From Tetrahymena thermophila SB210 (Eukaryota; Ciliophora; Oligohymenophorea; Hymenostomatida; Tetrahymenidae): a stretch of 64,000 nucleotides of DNA. Positions within the stretch are counted from its first letter, which is position 1. Each line of letters begins with the position of its first letter. A program made the translations under genes and the position numbers. The stretch is taken from positions 434,001-498,000 of the forward strand of contig NW_002476559.1 of assembly GCF_000189635.1 (NCBI RefSeq), given 5' to 3'. The notes under the pieces were generated by a model that had not been told where the DNA came from, made no database searches, and saw nothing but the letters and a program-made list of their open reading frames with translations. Positions 39,601-51,700 of the stretch are shown piece by piece.

Positions 39601-42600
39601 ATCCTGTGAATTTAATTTTAGTTGACTAAAAGAATTAACTTGAAATTTTATGAAACTTCTATATTACTGCTTTCAGCTCCAAAAGAAATTTTGCAGAAAT
39701 ATTTACCATTATAATAACGATAACTTTAGTTAAGCACTTCATACAAGCTTTAGTATATGTTATCTAAGTTTAGTAAAGTAACTACCATACCTTTTTCGAT
39801 GCAGCTAACAATTTTATTTATCACATTGTAGCAAGCTTGCATTTTTTTATCATCAGCAAAGTCACTTCCTATAAAAAATTAATGCTCTCTTGAGCTTAGT
39901 TTAGATTTTAAAAACGTCATTGCATTCTGAATATCATCAGAAATTACCATTAAATGTCTTGAAGTGAAGAATTTAGGTTCTTCCATCAAGTTTTGCTCGA
40001 TAAGTTCAGAAGGTCTAAACTCATATGAATGATTCATATTAAGTTCAATAAATTGCTTTTACAATAATTACTAAGAAGCTTCTAAGCCAGAAAAATGCCT
40101 ATAAAAAGCTTTTATTATTCTATCGTTTAATGATTTTATAGAATTTGAGCTCTGATCACACCTTTACTCGCTTTAAAAAAAGTTTATTTCTTCAGCACAT
40201 ATCTATTTACAAGCACTAAAGAAATCTCTTGGACCATGGAACGACTCATATTTTTTATCATGGTCCTTCAGATTTTTAAGATAATTTAAGTAAATATTTG
40301 CTATTTTTTGCTAAATCTCTTAACAATTAAGTTAGCTCTCATTAAGCATATTTATCATAAGCTTATCCTTTTACTGATCCTTTATTTCTTCAAAGATGCT
40401 TTAAAAAGTCTCAACTAACTATTAGGTGTTTATATCCATTCTTTATTTAAAATAAAAAATCCGAAATAAATAAATAATAGTTTTTATAATAATAAACTTA
40501 CCTATATACTGTGAGCATTCTATTCATTTTTGAAGCATCTAGAGGCCAGTTAGAAATGCAAGAGACTGCTATATCTGGCTTTTCTAAAGTTGCATGAAGT
40601 ACTTTAAGTGGATTATGTGGAGAAATCTCAGCTAAACCTATTTCATCTATGTAAACAAGAGATAGATTTTGATTTCCAACTTCTTTCGAATTAAAACCTT
40701 GTTATTTTTTACTTGCCTATTCAAAGACTTCCATAATTCTCTCTGATGTACTTTAAATATGTCCTTAATAGTACTAAGGCATCAATGCAGGATACTTTTT
40801 GAACAATTCACTTCGAGAATTAACTCCTTGCATAGATTAAATAAGTAGTCTTAGGGAAAGAGTTTTTGAGCTTCCAGGAGGGCCTTATTTTTAATTAAAA
40901 TTATTTTTATTAATTTATTTTTTTGATAATATTTACCAATAAGACACACTGGTATCTTGTTAACAATACAAATGAAAAGAATGAATGCATTTTATCTCAA
41001 AGAATAATTCTTTGCTATACCCAGAGGTACATCTATCTGATTGATTAAAAACTTTTCTACAAAATCAAATTCTGATTACATTTAGTTATTAGTAAATTCT
41101 CTATAGTGATTTGTTAAAAGTTTTAAGTACTCTTCTCTTTTTTCTTGAAGAGGAATCCTAACACAATAATTAATGTAAAATGATAAATAAACAGCTAATA
41201 TTTGGATATTCTAATCTTGAATTTTCAGACTATTTTTTTAACTTAAGTTTGAACATGTTTTTAAAAAGTTAATATTATTTTTCAAAAGCGTAACAAATCT
41301 TTTGACATCTCTAAGACTACAGGCACTTATTGTACCCATCAGTTTTCTCATATATTCTTAGCTCAAAAATACAAGTTCAGAGATTGTATTCTTGATCATT
41401 TCTATTTTATATGAAACTTTTGAATTTAGTTGCAATTCCTTGTTCATTTATAACAATATTTGTTATATATATGTTTTTTCATCATTTTGATTTAAACCTC
41501 CGTAATTCCACGAAAAACTATACATGCTGTCAGGAATAGGATTAACTGTGTACTCTAAATCGCTACCTTTGATTTTATTGACTAAATCTTATTTTATTCC
41601 ACCATGAATTTGTATTTAAATTATCTTCTATTACTCTTCTGATTTCAATTTATATGGATTTAATGCTGCTATTGGAATAATATTAGGATGCAATTTTCTC
41701 CCCTTTAAATATCTATCAACTATAATTTCCTTGAACAAACCACAAACTAATTTATTTGTATTAACCTAATTTAAATTTCAATTAAATCTTTTTATTTAAC
41801 TCTTTTAATTAAATAAAGAAATAAATAATTAATTAATTATTACTTCGTCAAAGAATAAAACTGTTTTCTTCTTTGAATTATTCCTTAATTGTGCTTCACT
41901 TTACTCAATAAACTCTATTACTTCTTCTTCTGTCACTCCACCATGGATAATTTTAGTATTAAAATTAGCTTCCATTATCAAAGAAAGGAGACGGATGAGA
42001 GCAGTTTTACCAATTCCAGCTTCTCCCTTTATAAGCATTGAATTTAATTAAAATATTTAAATGATATAATTAATAATTTACCATAATAATAATAGGAGTT
42101 AGAGATCTTATCCTCATGAATATCATAGCTATCTTAAAAAAGTTATCTTTTTAAATTATAATTTTCTCTACTTCTTTACTTAATTCAGTATTTGAAATTT
42201 TATCAAAAGTAATTTCTTTTTAGTTTTTGTAAAAATTTTGAATATGCTAGTTACAGAGTAGGATAAGCCAATTAACAAGCACTTCTGGTCTTTACTCCTA
42301 ATCAAAGTGAAGTAATTACAATTTATACTAAGCATACATATCCTTTATAGGTTATGGAGTGGTTTCTGCATTCTAGAAAAAGGATGTTATACAGGCTTCA
42401 TCCTATTCTTAAAAGGTCACAAAATCTTACAAAAAACTAGAAAATGGTATTAAACTTCCTGCTTTGTTTGTTAGCAATTATTCATTTGAAACTGAATTGC
42501 TTTGGTTATAGGTGTTTTTCAAACAAGAAAGAGAGACTTTTCTGCATAATTCAAAGGATTTGTTGATTATTATTGTCCTTAAACCTAATCTTAGTTAAGC

Positions 42601-45600
42601 TCTTTCAACTATAGGAATCTATAAATATGCTGAATTTTCCATTTTCTGCATTTCGCTGCCAAATAGATTGATAAAATTATTTATCTACCAAAAATTTGGA
42701 TTGATTTAATTAGTATTTAAATATTAAACTAAATATTCATCAAGCAATTTAGAAAATAAAATTGTATCAATACTTTTTATTTTTTAGAGCTCATCTATGT
42801 TTTATTGTTAATCAAAATAAGTATTATTATTGCTCGTTTGTTATATTTTTATTGATTTTAGATACTTGAATACTGTCAGAGCAGCTGCTTAATTATGTTT
42901 TTCTTCAAAGCTCAATATATTGAAACTGTTAATATTGAAAGTAACTTGATTCACTTCAAAATAGTCTTTAATATGAATTTAATCTACTAAAGAGTTTCTA
43001 AGAGTGTTGTTTATTTCTACTAAAAAAACTGATTAACTTCCCAAATCTAAGAAGCTTTTTGAGTTAAAATTGATGCTCTTTAATATAATCATTTCAAACA
43101 AAGTAAAATCTAAATCTAAGTGGTCATTCTCATATAAATCTATGTGGTATATTCTCTGCTGATCTGAGTTATCTTGTATATTTTTCATTAAATATTTTAT
43201 TAAACTATCTTTATCTCCATCACCGTTAGTAGGAATTCTTATTAACTATTTTTTATATTACTAGCTTTTTAACTTGACTGCAAACGTTTTACCTGCCCCT
43301 GGTTCACTAGAAGTAAAGAAGCATGCATTCTTATAGATCTACTTAATGTGTTGCTATTTTTTCAAGTTTTCAATATTTTAAGCTTTATTCTAATAACCAA
43401 AATCTTATTAGATTAAATTAAGTCTATCATCATAAAAATCTTTTTTTATGAGAATATAAAAATTATTGCTGTATTGATACTCATTTTACAGATTTGTTAA
43501 TTCACTAAAATAAGAATTAATTGAACTAGAATTGATTATTAAAAAGAAGTTCATTGGTTGATTCTAATTTAAATATTTGTATCTTTAAATAAAAAGCTAA
43601 ACATCTTAGATACACGTCTTCTTATCACAAAATAAAAAGTACTCAGATTTCATGTTTATTGGATTTTAATTGTATGCTAATAAGTAATAAAGAGCTTCCT
43701 TAGAGGTTGAATATTAAATTAACTTTATTCTTTTTTCGCTGCTATTAATTTTAAATATAAAAATAAATATAAAATTCTATTTTGATTTGTTATTTATTAC
43801 ATTCTCATCATTCCGCCTTAATCATTTTCAAATTAATTGGATGTGATAAATGAAGCTATTAGTTAATATTTTAATATTTTAATTATAATTTTCTATAAAT
43901 TTAAAAAATACCTATTTAATCTAGCTTGAGTTGTTGTTCACAATTTTTATAGTTCTAAAAGATGTTATTAATATTCCGATTATTAAAAGGACTAGTCTAT
44001 ACTTAGTATTAAATGATTTACTTTAGACTCTAGCTTAGATCTGCTTCAAATATAGACTTACTTAAGTATTAATCAATTATTGGATAATATGAATAGCTGA
44101 TAAAAGTAAATTTAGGGTATTTTCTTGTAACTCTTTCTATTTCATTTTTCCAATCTTTCAATAAATTTTGAAATTTTTAAAGTTATTGGTTCATATCTAT
44201 CATATTTTACAAATAATAATTATTTTTATTATTATATATGTATTATTTCTTTTCAAATAGGAAATAGCCATAACTGATCATTTCTTGAATGATTTATTTT
44301 AAATCTTAAGTAAGCTCAAGCTGTTTTTTAAATTTCTCCATTTTTTATTCTTGTTATAGAATTTAAAGTTTTTCTTGATTTAAATTAGGATTAGCCATAG
44401 TCAACTTTTGCTGGCTTTAAGAGATTTATTATTTTTCTTACCCAAAAATAGCTTTAATTGAGTTCTTTTCAATGAGTACTCTTGAACTAATTTCATTAAT
44501 TTCTTGCTCAGAATAACACTTTTGATCACATTCAATTAAATATGTCACCTAACTTCTTAAATTGTCTATTTCTATTGTTGTTTTTCCATCAGTGTACATT
44601 TTTTTAAGCAAATTTAAATAAGATTTTTTCTTATCTATATTATTTTGAATTGAGGCTATTTTGTGAAAGTTCTTAATAATTTCTTCCCACTGTGATACTC
44701 TAGAGTCAGTTTTGATCTGATTCTAAATAACATTATTTAGCTGAATCATAGCTTTTAAGATCGATTTTTTATTGTTAATTATTTCAGACTGGGTTTCAGA
44801 AAGCTCCAAGAAAAATTAAGCAAATTCATTCAGAACTGTTAAAAAACTGCTTAAGTCATAGTCGTTGTCACCTATAAAGTCACGCATATCTAAGTAAGAA
44901 ATATTATTCACCTTATTCTGTTTTGAGTGCTCTATAATATGTTAAGACTTAATCAGCAGTTCCATGTTTCTTTAGATATCTTTTTCTCTTGCAATAACCT
45001 GATAATCTTAAATAATTTATTAGCTGATCTCTATTTGCATAACGACTTTGATTGGCTAATTTTTCAAATCTTTATAATTTAGTAATAAACTTTAAAGAGA
45101 TTTCATTTAAACATTTTCTTATAATTTCCAATCTAATTTCAAAGTTTCAGCTACCTCCTAAATAATACTAAAACAATCTAAGTAAAAAGTAGATGTAAAA
45201 CACTTTTTGAAATTCTATTCTGTTTGATATAGATCTGCCTGGACTCCTAAAATTGAATGGAATTCTTTAATATTCTAGATAATTTCATCTAAACCATCTC
45301 CAAAGTATGGCTTTAAGTTATTTAAACTAACTTCAGTGTTAAATAAAGTGTAACCTTATAATTATTATTAGTCCTACTTAATTATTTATTAATTTTCCTA
45401 ATTTTAAATATTCTGCTGCATCATTAACAAAGAGTTTTAATTTTATTGATTTTCTTCTTATCTTATAAAATTAGAAAGGAGAAGTGTAGCAATCTTATTT
45501 AATTCATCGAGGTTTTTTATACTTCCTTTATCGCAACCATAAATAACATTACTGAAAATATAGAGATTTTCAATTAATTTAAACAGCATTTCAGAAAAAT

Positions 45601-48309
45601 TAGCCATTCTAATTTGATAAATTTATGTTTTTAAATTTCCTAATTGTAAAACTTAGTCTTATTATTATTTTATTTATTCTATCTCTTTCAAGGTTTGATT
45701 GCATTAATAAGTATTAAGTTAAGTACAAATGCTTTAAACAATCTTTGAATTATTTACTTCGAGGAATTTATTTGATAAAATGTCAAATTATTAGAATTGC
45801 TAGAAAAATTAAGGTATTTAGCTTAATTATAATTGGCTTATTTTAGTCTTTTAAATTATTTCATAATATTCAGTTAAATATTCTTCGAACTTATAAAAGA
45901 ATATTCTATAATTTTTATCTTTATTTTCAATTTATTTTATCTACTCTTATAATTGCTACTTATTTGCTTAAATATCAAATTAATCCATAATTTGTTCATA
46001 AAAATTTTGTGCACACACTTCTTTAATTTATTCAGTATTATATAATCCTTATGAAATAGATTAATTTACTTTCTTTACATTCTCTTCAACTACTTTGTAA
46101 AATTTCAAGGACTTATCACAAATTGGTAAAAATCTATTTATAAAACTAGATCCAAATATATGATAGATTTATCTGTTTTCAAGAAGCTAATTAACTCTTT
46201 CTATAGCCAACTAATCAAATATATTAAAAACTGTTGTTAAATCTTTATCGCTTCCTTTATAATATTTTGCTTCACTATAATTTTTAAAAAAGTCAGATTC
46301 ATTCTAATTTTCTCTTTTCATTCTTAAATAAGAGATATTATCTTTGATACTATCAAATAATTATCTTTCCTATTCGTTTAATTCATTTAAATTAGTAACT
46401 TCAATCAAATTTTTTGTGGCAGTATTTGTCATTATTCTCTCAACAATAATATAAAGCTATTGTTCGAATTATTTAACAGATTCTTCTGTTAAAGATATTT
46501 CTCTTTATCTTTTGTGTAAATCTTCTTTAAGATTTTTTTCTTCTACTAAAATAGATTGATTTCCTTCTAGCTCACTAGCCTATTTTTATTCTTCTTTCTT
46601 TTGATTAAAATTTATAATGATAAATACAGACTTAAAACAAATTAATTTACCATTTATTTTATTCTATCGTCAGTGAGTATATCATTTGACCATTGGTTAT
46701 CAGATATGTTAAGATCTTTTTATTACGAAGATACACTGCTTTTTTAAAGTTAGTCAATATTAGACTTGATGATATGATCGCTTTGGTTTTATTTACTTTT
46801 AGATTCTCTTTTTTACAAAATTAATTTCTATTTGGCATATAATTTTTATAAGTATCCCACATATTTAGTTTTTAATTTTATGATATCTACAATTTTCTAG
46901 CTTTATACATATTCTGTATATTTATCATAAAATTTTTTTAAAATTGGCTTTAAATTCGTAAATGGATTAATCTCTATTATTTGCTCAATAAATGATTCCA
47001 TTAATTACTAGTTATAATAGTACTACATTGTAAATCTATGTTCTAAGAATTCAAAGCTAAAAACATCTATTTTATATTACATGCAAGTCTAAATAAAAAA
47101 ATCAAGAGTTTTTTCTTCTGTCGATGAATGTTTTAAACAACTTAAGGTAGATATCACCTATCTTTTTAGTTAATATTTTGGTATATTAAAGAATTCTACA
47201 ATATCTTTCATATTATCAAATATTTCTTACACTTTTTATTTGTAATAAATATCATTTTTTATTTCAAATAGTTGGTTTTAGAGTTTATTTATTACACTTT
47301 TTGGTAATTTTCTAAAAATATCCTTTTAGGTTTTCAATACACTAATAATATTTTCGTTCTTATTTTCTGCTAAAAGCATTATAATTCTTTTGATTTATTC
47401 AATGAAAAGATCTTTATAATTTGCAGTTTATTTTGAGAAAAACTCTATGTATTAATTAGGATATTAAAGTAAAATTTGATTATATTCTTTTTTATTTATA
47501 TGGTTAGATGCTTCTTCATCTGTCCAAACGCAGTGATCACTTAGTAGAATATTGATTCTTTATTCGAAATTAGTATTTTATGAATAAAGGTCGATCAATT
47601 TATGTCTCAATCTTTTAGAGTTATTTTAATCTAGTTAGTAGCTTTTCATAAAAATCATAAAGTATTAACTTAAGCTTCTTGCTATCTCAACAATATTTTA
47701 GGTCTTGATATACTTGATTTAATCTTATCTATTCATTAAATCTAAAAAGTTGAAATACAATTCTATATCTTCTTCATAATTTCTAAAATTGTAGAGCTTT
47801 TAGATAATTATTTTAATTGAATATTCGTAAAATTTGTAAAACAATTAAGGAAATTTATATTCATCAATAAAATCTCTAAGGTGATTCAAAATCATTATGC
47901 TAGTGTTTGGTTAAATGAATTTTAGGAGACTTTATTCTTTATTATTTTAGATAAGTAAGTCTTAACCTAAAAGGCCAATAAAATATTTGTTTGTAAATTC
48001 ATCTGGTGTATCAAATATATGAATAACTTATTCATATTTCTTTTTTAATGGAATTTCTCTAGTAATTTCTTTGGCTTTATAATCTTTTATGATATATCGA
48101 TACTACAATTTATTATAATCATGAATTATGTCATTTTACTTTAAAGATATCATGAATATGTCATGATGTAAGTGTGTAGGTGAAAGGGGATAATTTTTAT
48201 TATCTTTTTACCTAAATTAAATAACTAAATCTTTTTCATATTTATTGAGGCCATCTATAAATAACCAAAATACTATCCTATTACTTTCTTTTTCTTCAAT
48301 TCTGTCCAT
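33690..48309 (-). CDS. Giant RNF213/mysterin-like AAA+ protein, copy C (complete)
   Basis: Complete, clearly diverged from A and B. ATG at 48309-48307 (MDRIEEKESNRIVFWLF), TGA at 33692-33690. Exons (minus): 48309-46651, 46597-43912, 43855-43801, 43741-42082, 42026-41844, 41765-40937, 40883-40502, 40440-33690; introns 53, 56, 59, 55, 78, 53 and 61 nt. Coding sum 14205 nt, 4734 aa. Landmarks: N-terminal beta-rich stretch ending QYRYIIKD (~10-80), AAA2 P-loop SSEPGAGKT (~1614), AAA3 PIIIM-GEAGIGKT (2021-2028), FFDEVNTNKL (~2081), MGTISACSLRDV, AAA4 LIGPPGSSKT (2358-2365, P-loop codon split by an intron), canonical VYIDEIGLAE (~2437), MDGPLLNRFEKH (~2770), Cys module (~3944-3970). All AAA motifs look catalytically competent. 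It lacks the 3'-proximal intron of A, B and D and has a private intron at 46598-46650. Confidence 0.92.
35985..36065 (-). other. RZ-finger-like zinc module of copy C
   Basis: YQCFLC then about 20 residues then VQCLSC: two CxxC pairs remain, while the middle cysteine and the trailing GH of copies A and B are absent. It lies in frame with the stop codon (765 codons downstream, no intron) and follows a GII..DKYYPFN segment equivalent to GVINNEFYYPF in B. Confidence 0.6.
39567..43311 (-). other. AAA2-AAA3-AAA4 ATPase core of copy C
   Basis: AAA2 SSEPGAGKT (43311-43285), AAA3 GEAGIGKT right after intron 42027-42081, DEV then NTNKL across intron 41766-41843, AAA4 GPPGSSKT after intron 40884-40936, YIDEIGLAEISPHNPLK with the canonical Walker B DE, PLLNRFEKH (39596-39567). 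Confidence 0.88.
43742..43911 (-). other. Two introns flanking a 55-nt mini-exon in copy C
   Basis: Introns 43856-43911 and 43742-43800 enclose the exon 43855-43801, read as A-SFITSNQFENDQGGMMR-I. Skipping it as one 170-nt intron breaks the frame; including it makes the whole gene divisible by three. The same mini-exon (AQFITNNQKSQQGGGM) is present in copy D at 58524-58476. Confidence 0.8.
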
Positions 48310-48703
48310 TTTTATGGTAGAAGCTATTAATTAATGATTTTGTTTAACCTATTTCTTTATTTCTTAATGATAATTATTTGAATTTGAGAAAAAGTATCTA
48401 ATTAATTATCAATTATATTATCTTAATAAAAGTGGAAAATATTATAATGGAGGATAATAAAATAAAACACTCTTTAAATATTCTAATATCGAATCTAAAT
48501 AAAATGAATAGAGATTGTTTTGAAAAAGTATTTTTTTAATAAAAATTTTACTTAATTATGAGATATTTTTAAGAATAAATATTTTATAAAAGAAAATCAA
48601 ATCAAATAAAATTTTATCATTTTTCTTACATTCTATATATATTAAAAAAGTAAAATAAACATATTTTTTTTATAAAATACATATGTTTTATTTGAATTAT
48701 AAA
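48310..48703. other. Intergenic: promoter side of copy C, 3' flank of copy D
   Basis: About 390 bp of A/T-rich sequence between the tandem genes C and D. It carries none of the minisatellite seen next to A and B. No gene seen. Confidence 0.75.
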
Positions 48704-51700
48704 TCATTAATCAAATTAATCATTGAATTCTTCTTCTATCAATAGCTTTTTATGCTGCTTATTTATAGTATTTGCATCATAATTTTCCATTTCATTAACT
48801 TATAATTAAATCTTTTAAAATAAAATAAAGCAATCTTTTATCGTCAATTTAGATAAGTCTTAGTCTTAAAAAATTGAATTATTATCATTTATAAATCCTT
48901 CGTTTTGTAAGGAAATAGCTAAACAATAATTTGCCTCAACCTATATTTTATTTGGAGAAAACATTTTAATTATGTATAGTCCTAATCTTTTCCTTAAATC
49001 TTTTAATAAATCTAATTTTTTGCTATATTTTAAAATTATACTTTCAATAAAATCTGATTAGCCATCATCTCTGAGTTATTAATTGCATATAACAACCAAA
49101 CTATCCAACACTTTCTCCTAGAGATAAAATATGAGTCCTGTAAAATCTTTAAGTTGCAATCCTTGTAAAAAGCTTGAAAGTTTAGGACATTTAAACTTAA
49201 TATTAATTGATTCCATTGCTTATAAGATAGGTGTGTTGCATTATTAATTAATATCAAAATTAATATACTTTTAAGTTGTATGTATTTTTGAAAGCATATC
49301 AAAAGCCATTTCTTTATTATTAATTATTTAGTCTAGGCTTTTCGTTAAATTGATAGGTAATTCTTAGTATTAATTGATATCTTTATTTACTGTAATTATT
49401 TCTTTTTAGGAGATTAAAAATTTGATTTGAATACTATTTTATATATCAATTAAGCTAGCGTTTTATAAAAGTACTTTTCCTAATTCATGCTGAATGTTCT
49501 TCTTATCAAATATAATATATTCGTTAATTCCATCCCCTTCTTCAAATCCACAACTTGCAAACTGCTCCAAAATTTAATAGTTTTTAACATTTATTATTTA
49601 GGATGAAGAAATACTTTACAATGGCCTAATTATTTGCTTTCCTTCTTCGTTTTAAAATTAGAATCGGATTTCTTGATCAAGTTTTTTTACATCTTCATCA
49701 CTAAAATGCTTTTCGCAAGCCTTTAATACAGATTTAATCTGCTCATTTTAAAAATCACACAAATAATTAAGTAATTTAAAGAACTGAGAGGGTGCTTATT
49801 CTGATGTATAAATTAAATTAGATAATTTAGTTTCTCCATTTATATCATCTAAATTAAGCTGTTCTTTAATACTTTTCTATCCTGTAGGCTTAATGCTTAG
49901 CACATTCTATTTAAATATAAAAATAAATTAATGTAAATAATAATTAATTTAAAACATTTAATTAATTACTTTCCATGCTTTTATAAAATTAACTTTTTAC
50001 AAGTCTAAATTATTTTAAAAGTCTTTCTCATTTTGTGAATTTTGACCATCTAATTTGTTTATTTTATTTATTGCCTAATCAAGGATAAGATTTTATGCTT
50101 CTGAATACTAGAATTTAAAAGAGAGTAATTTTGAGCAAGTTTAATAGAATTTCACAAAAACCCTAAGAGAATCAAAGAGCATTTAATTCTCTGCGATATC
50201 TAAAAGCGTTATTAAGATAGGATATTATTCTTAAATATTTTTTCTAATTTCTTTGCTTGTAATATAAAAGTAAGCTTTTTTATAGTCTACATAAGAATGA
50301 GTAAATTTCAAGCTTTTAGGTAAATATTAGATCTTGTCTTCAAATTGATTATAAACTTAATCATATTTTTCTAAAAGTAAAAATAATTCATTAGAATACT
50401 GATCCTTCAAGGTATTAAATTAACTATGTATATCATCCTATAGTATTTAGTTTAAAGATTCACTATATTAGATATCCACCACCTTTACCTTATCAGAGTT
50501 CAAAAGGTGTTACACTAAGTGAACAAGAATGTATAGTGATTTAGATTTTGTAAATTCATGCTCTTAATTAGTATACTTAAAGAAGCACTCTAAAGCAATA
50601 TTTATTTGGTCTTTCAAATACTATTCATGTTTATTTTAAGTAGGATGAATTTTTAATATTTTATTAATATAAAGTGTTTAGTACTTCTGATTTATTTATT
50701 TAGAAGTATCAAATAAACTAATTTCTGCTAATTTACCAAATTAGCTATCATTAAATTTTTTAAGGGATAGACTGAATATGATATGATATAACAAGCTAAA
50801 TAGAGCTTAGCAAAAACAATTAAAATTTATTTATTATGTTTTGAAATTTTGTTCACTTAATTTTAAGCAAAACCCTTCTTCAAGTTCTATTCCACTTTTA
50901 TTCTCCTTTATTTTAGATAAGTCATTTAGAATCAGCTTAAGTTTATTTTCTTCATTGATATTAATATTAATTTTACAATACTAGCATTGTACTATAATTT
51001 CCGTTTAATTTTTTACAATATAATTTTTGCAGCATAGACATTGATATAGCTTTTAATTTTACATAAATTAGTTATTAATTTAAGATTCAAACGAATATTT
51101 CATGTTGAATGGGTAATAGACTTTATTATTGATAACTCCTTTAAACATTAATTTAAAAATATTATTTGACGATTCAATATTTTAATAGACTATTTCCTTT
51201 AGCTAGTCGATCAAACAGTCTTTATCTTACTAAATATTAAACTAATTACTTTAAATTAATTATTCAGTATTTAAATTTTATAATTTTTTAAATTCTTCCA
51301 ACCATCTACAATTTTTGAAAAAGTAGGAATTCTCAATATTTTTAAGCTTTTGTTAATAAAACAGCTATTTAGCAATATATAACTAGAGTGCTTTGCTGTT
51401 TAATTTAGAGAAATACTTTTAAATTGATGAATCTAAGTCGTTATCTTATAAGTCTTTATCATTTTAACAATTTAATTTAGCATCTTTTCTTTTGATGAAG
51501 TATCCTTCTTCTAAATCTTTTTAATCTACCAATTCTTAAACTAACACCTTAAAAATGCTTGCATAAATAGTTTATTATAAGCTATTCAATTAATTGAAAT
51601 TATTCTCTAATAGAATTTTTAAAAAATTAAATTCTTAATTTTCTTTGTCTAGGAATTTATTCTTGTAAAGCTTATTTTAAAGAATCTACCCATAAGCCAA

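Noticed and set aside
43742..43911. A single 170-nt intron in copy C
   Set aside because: It shifts the following exon out of the only open frame; two introns around a 55-nt exon restore the frame and match copy D.
49036..49302. Standard-code ORF of 88 aa on the minus strand, and similar short ORFs in both strands within the giant genes
   Set aside because: They are fragments or other-frame shadows of the copy A-D reading frames in the ciliate code.
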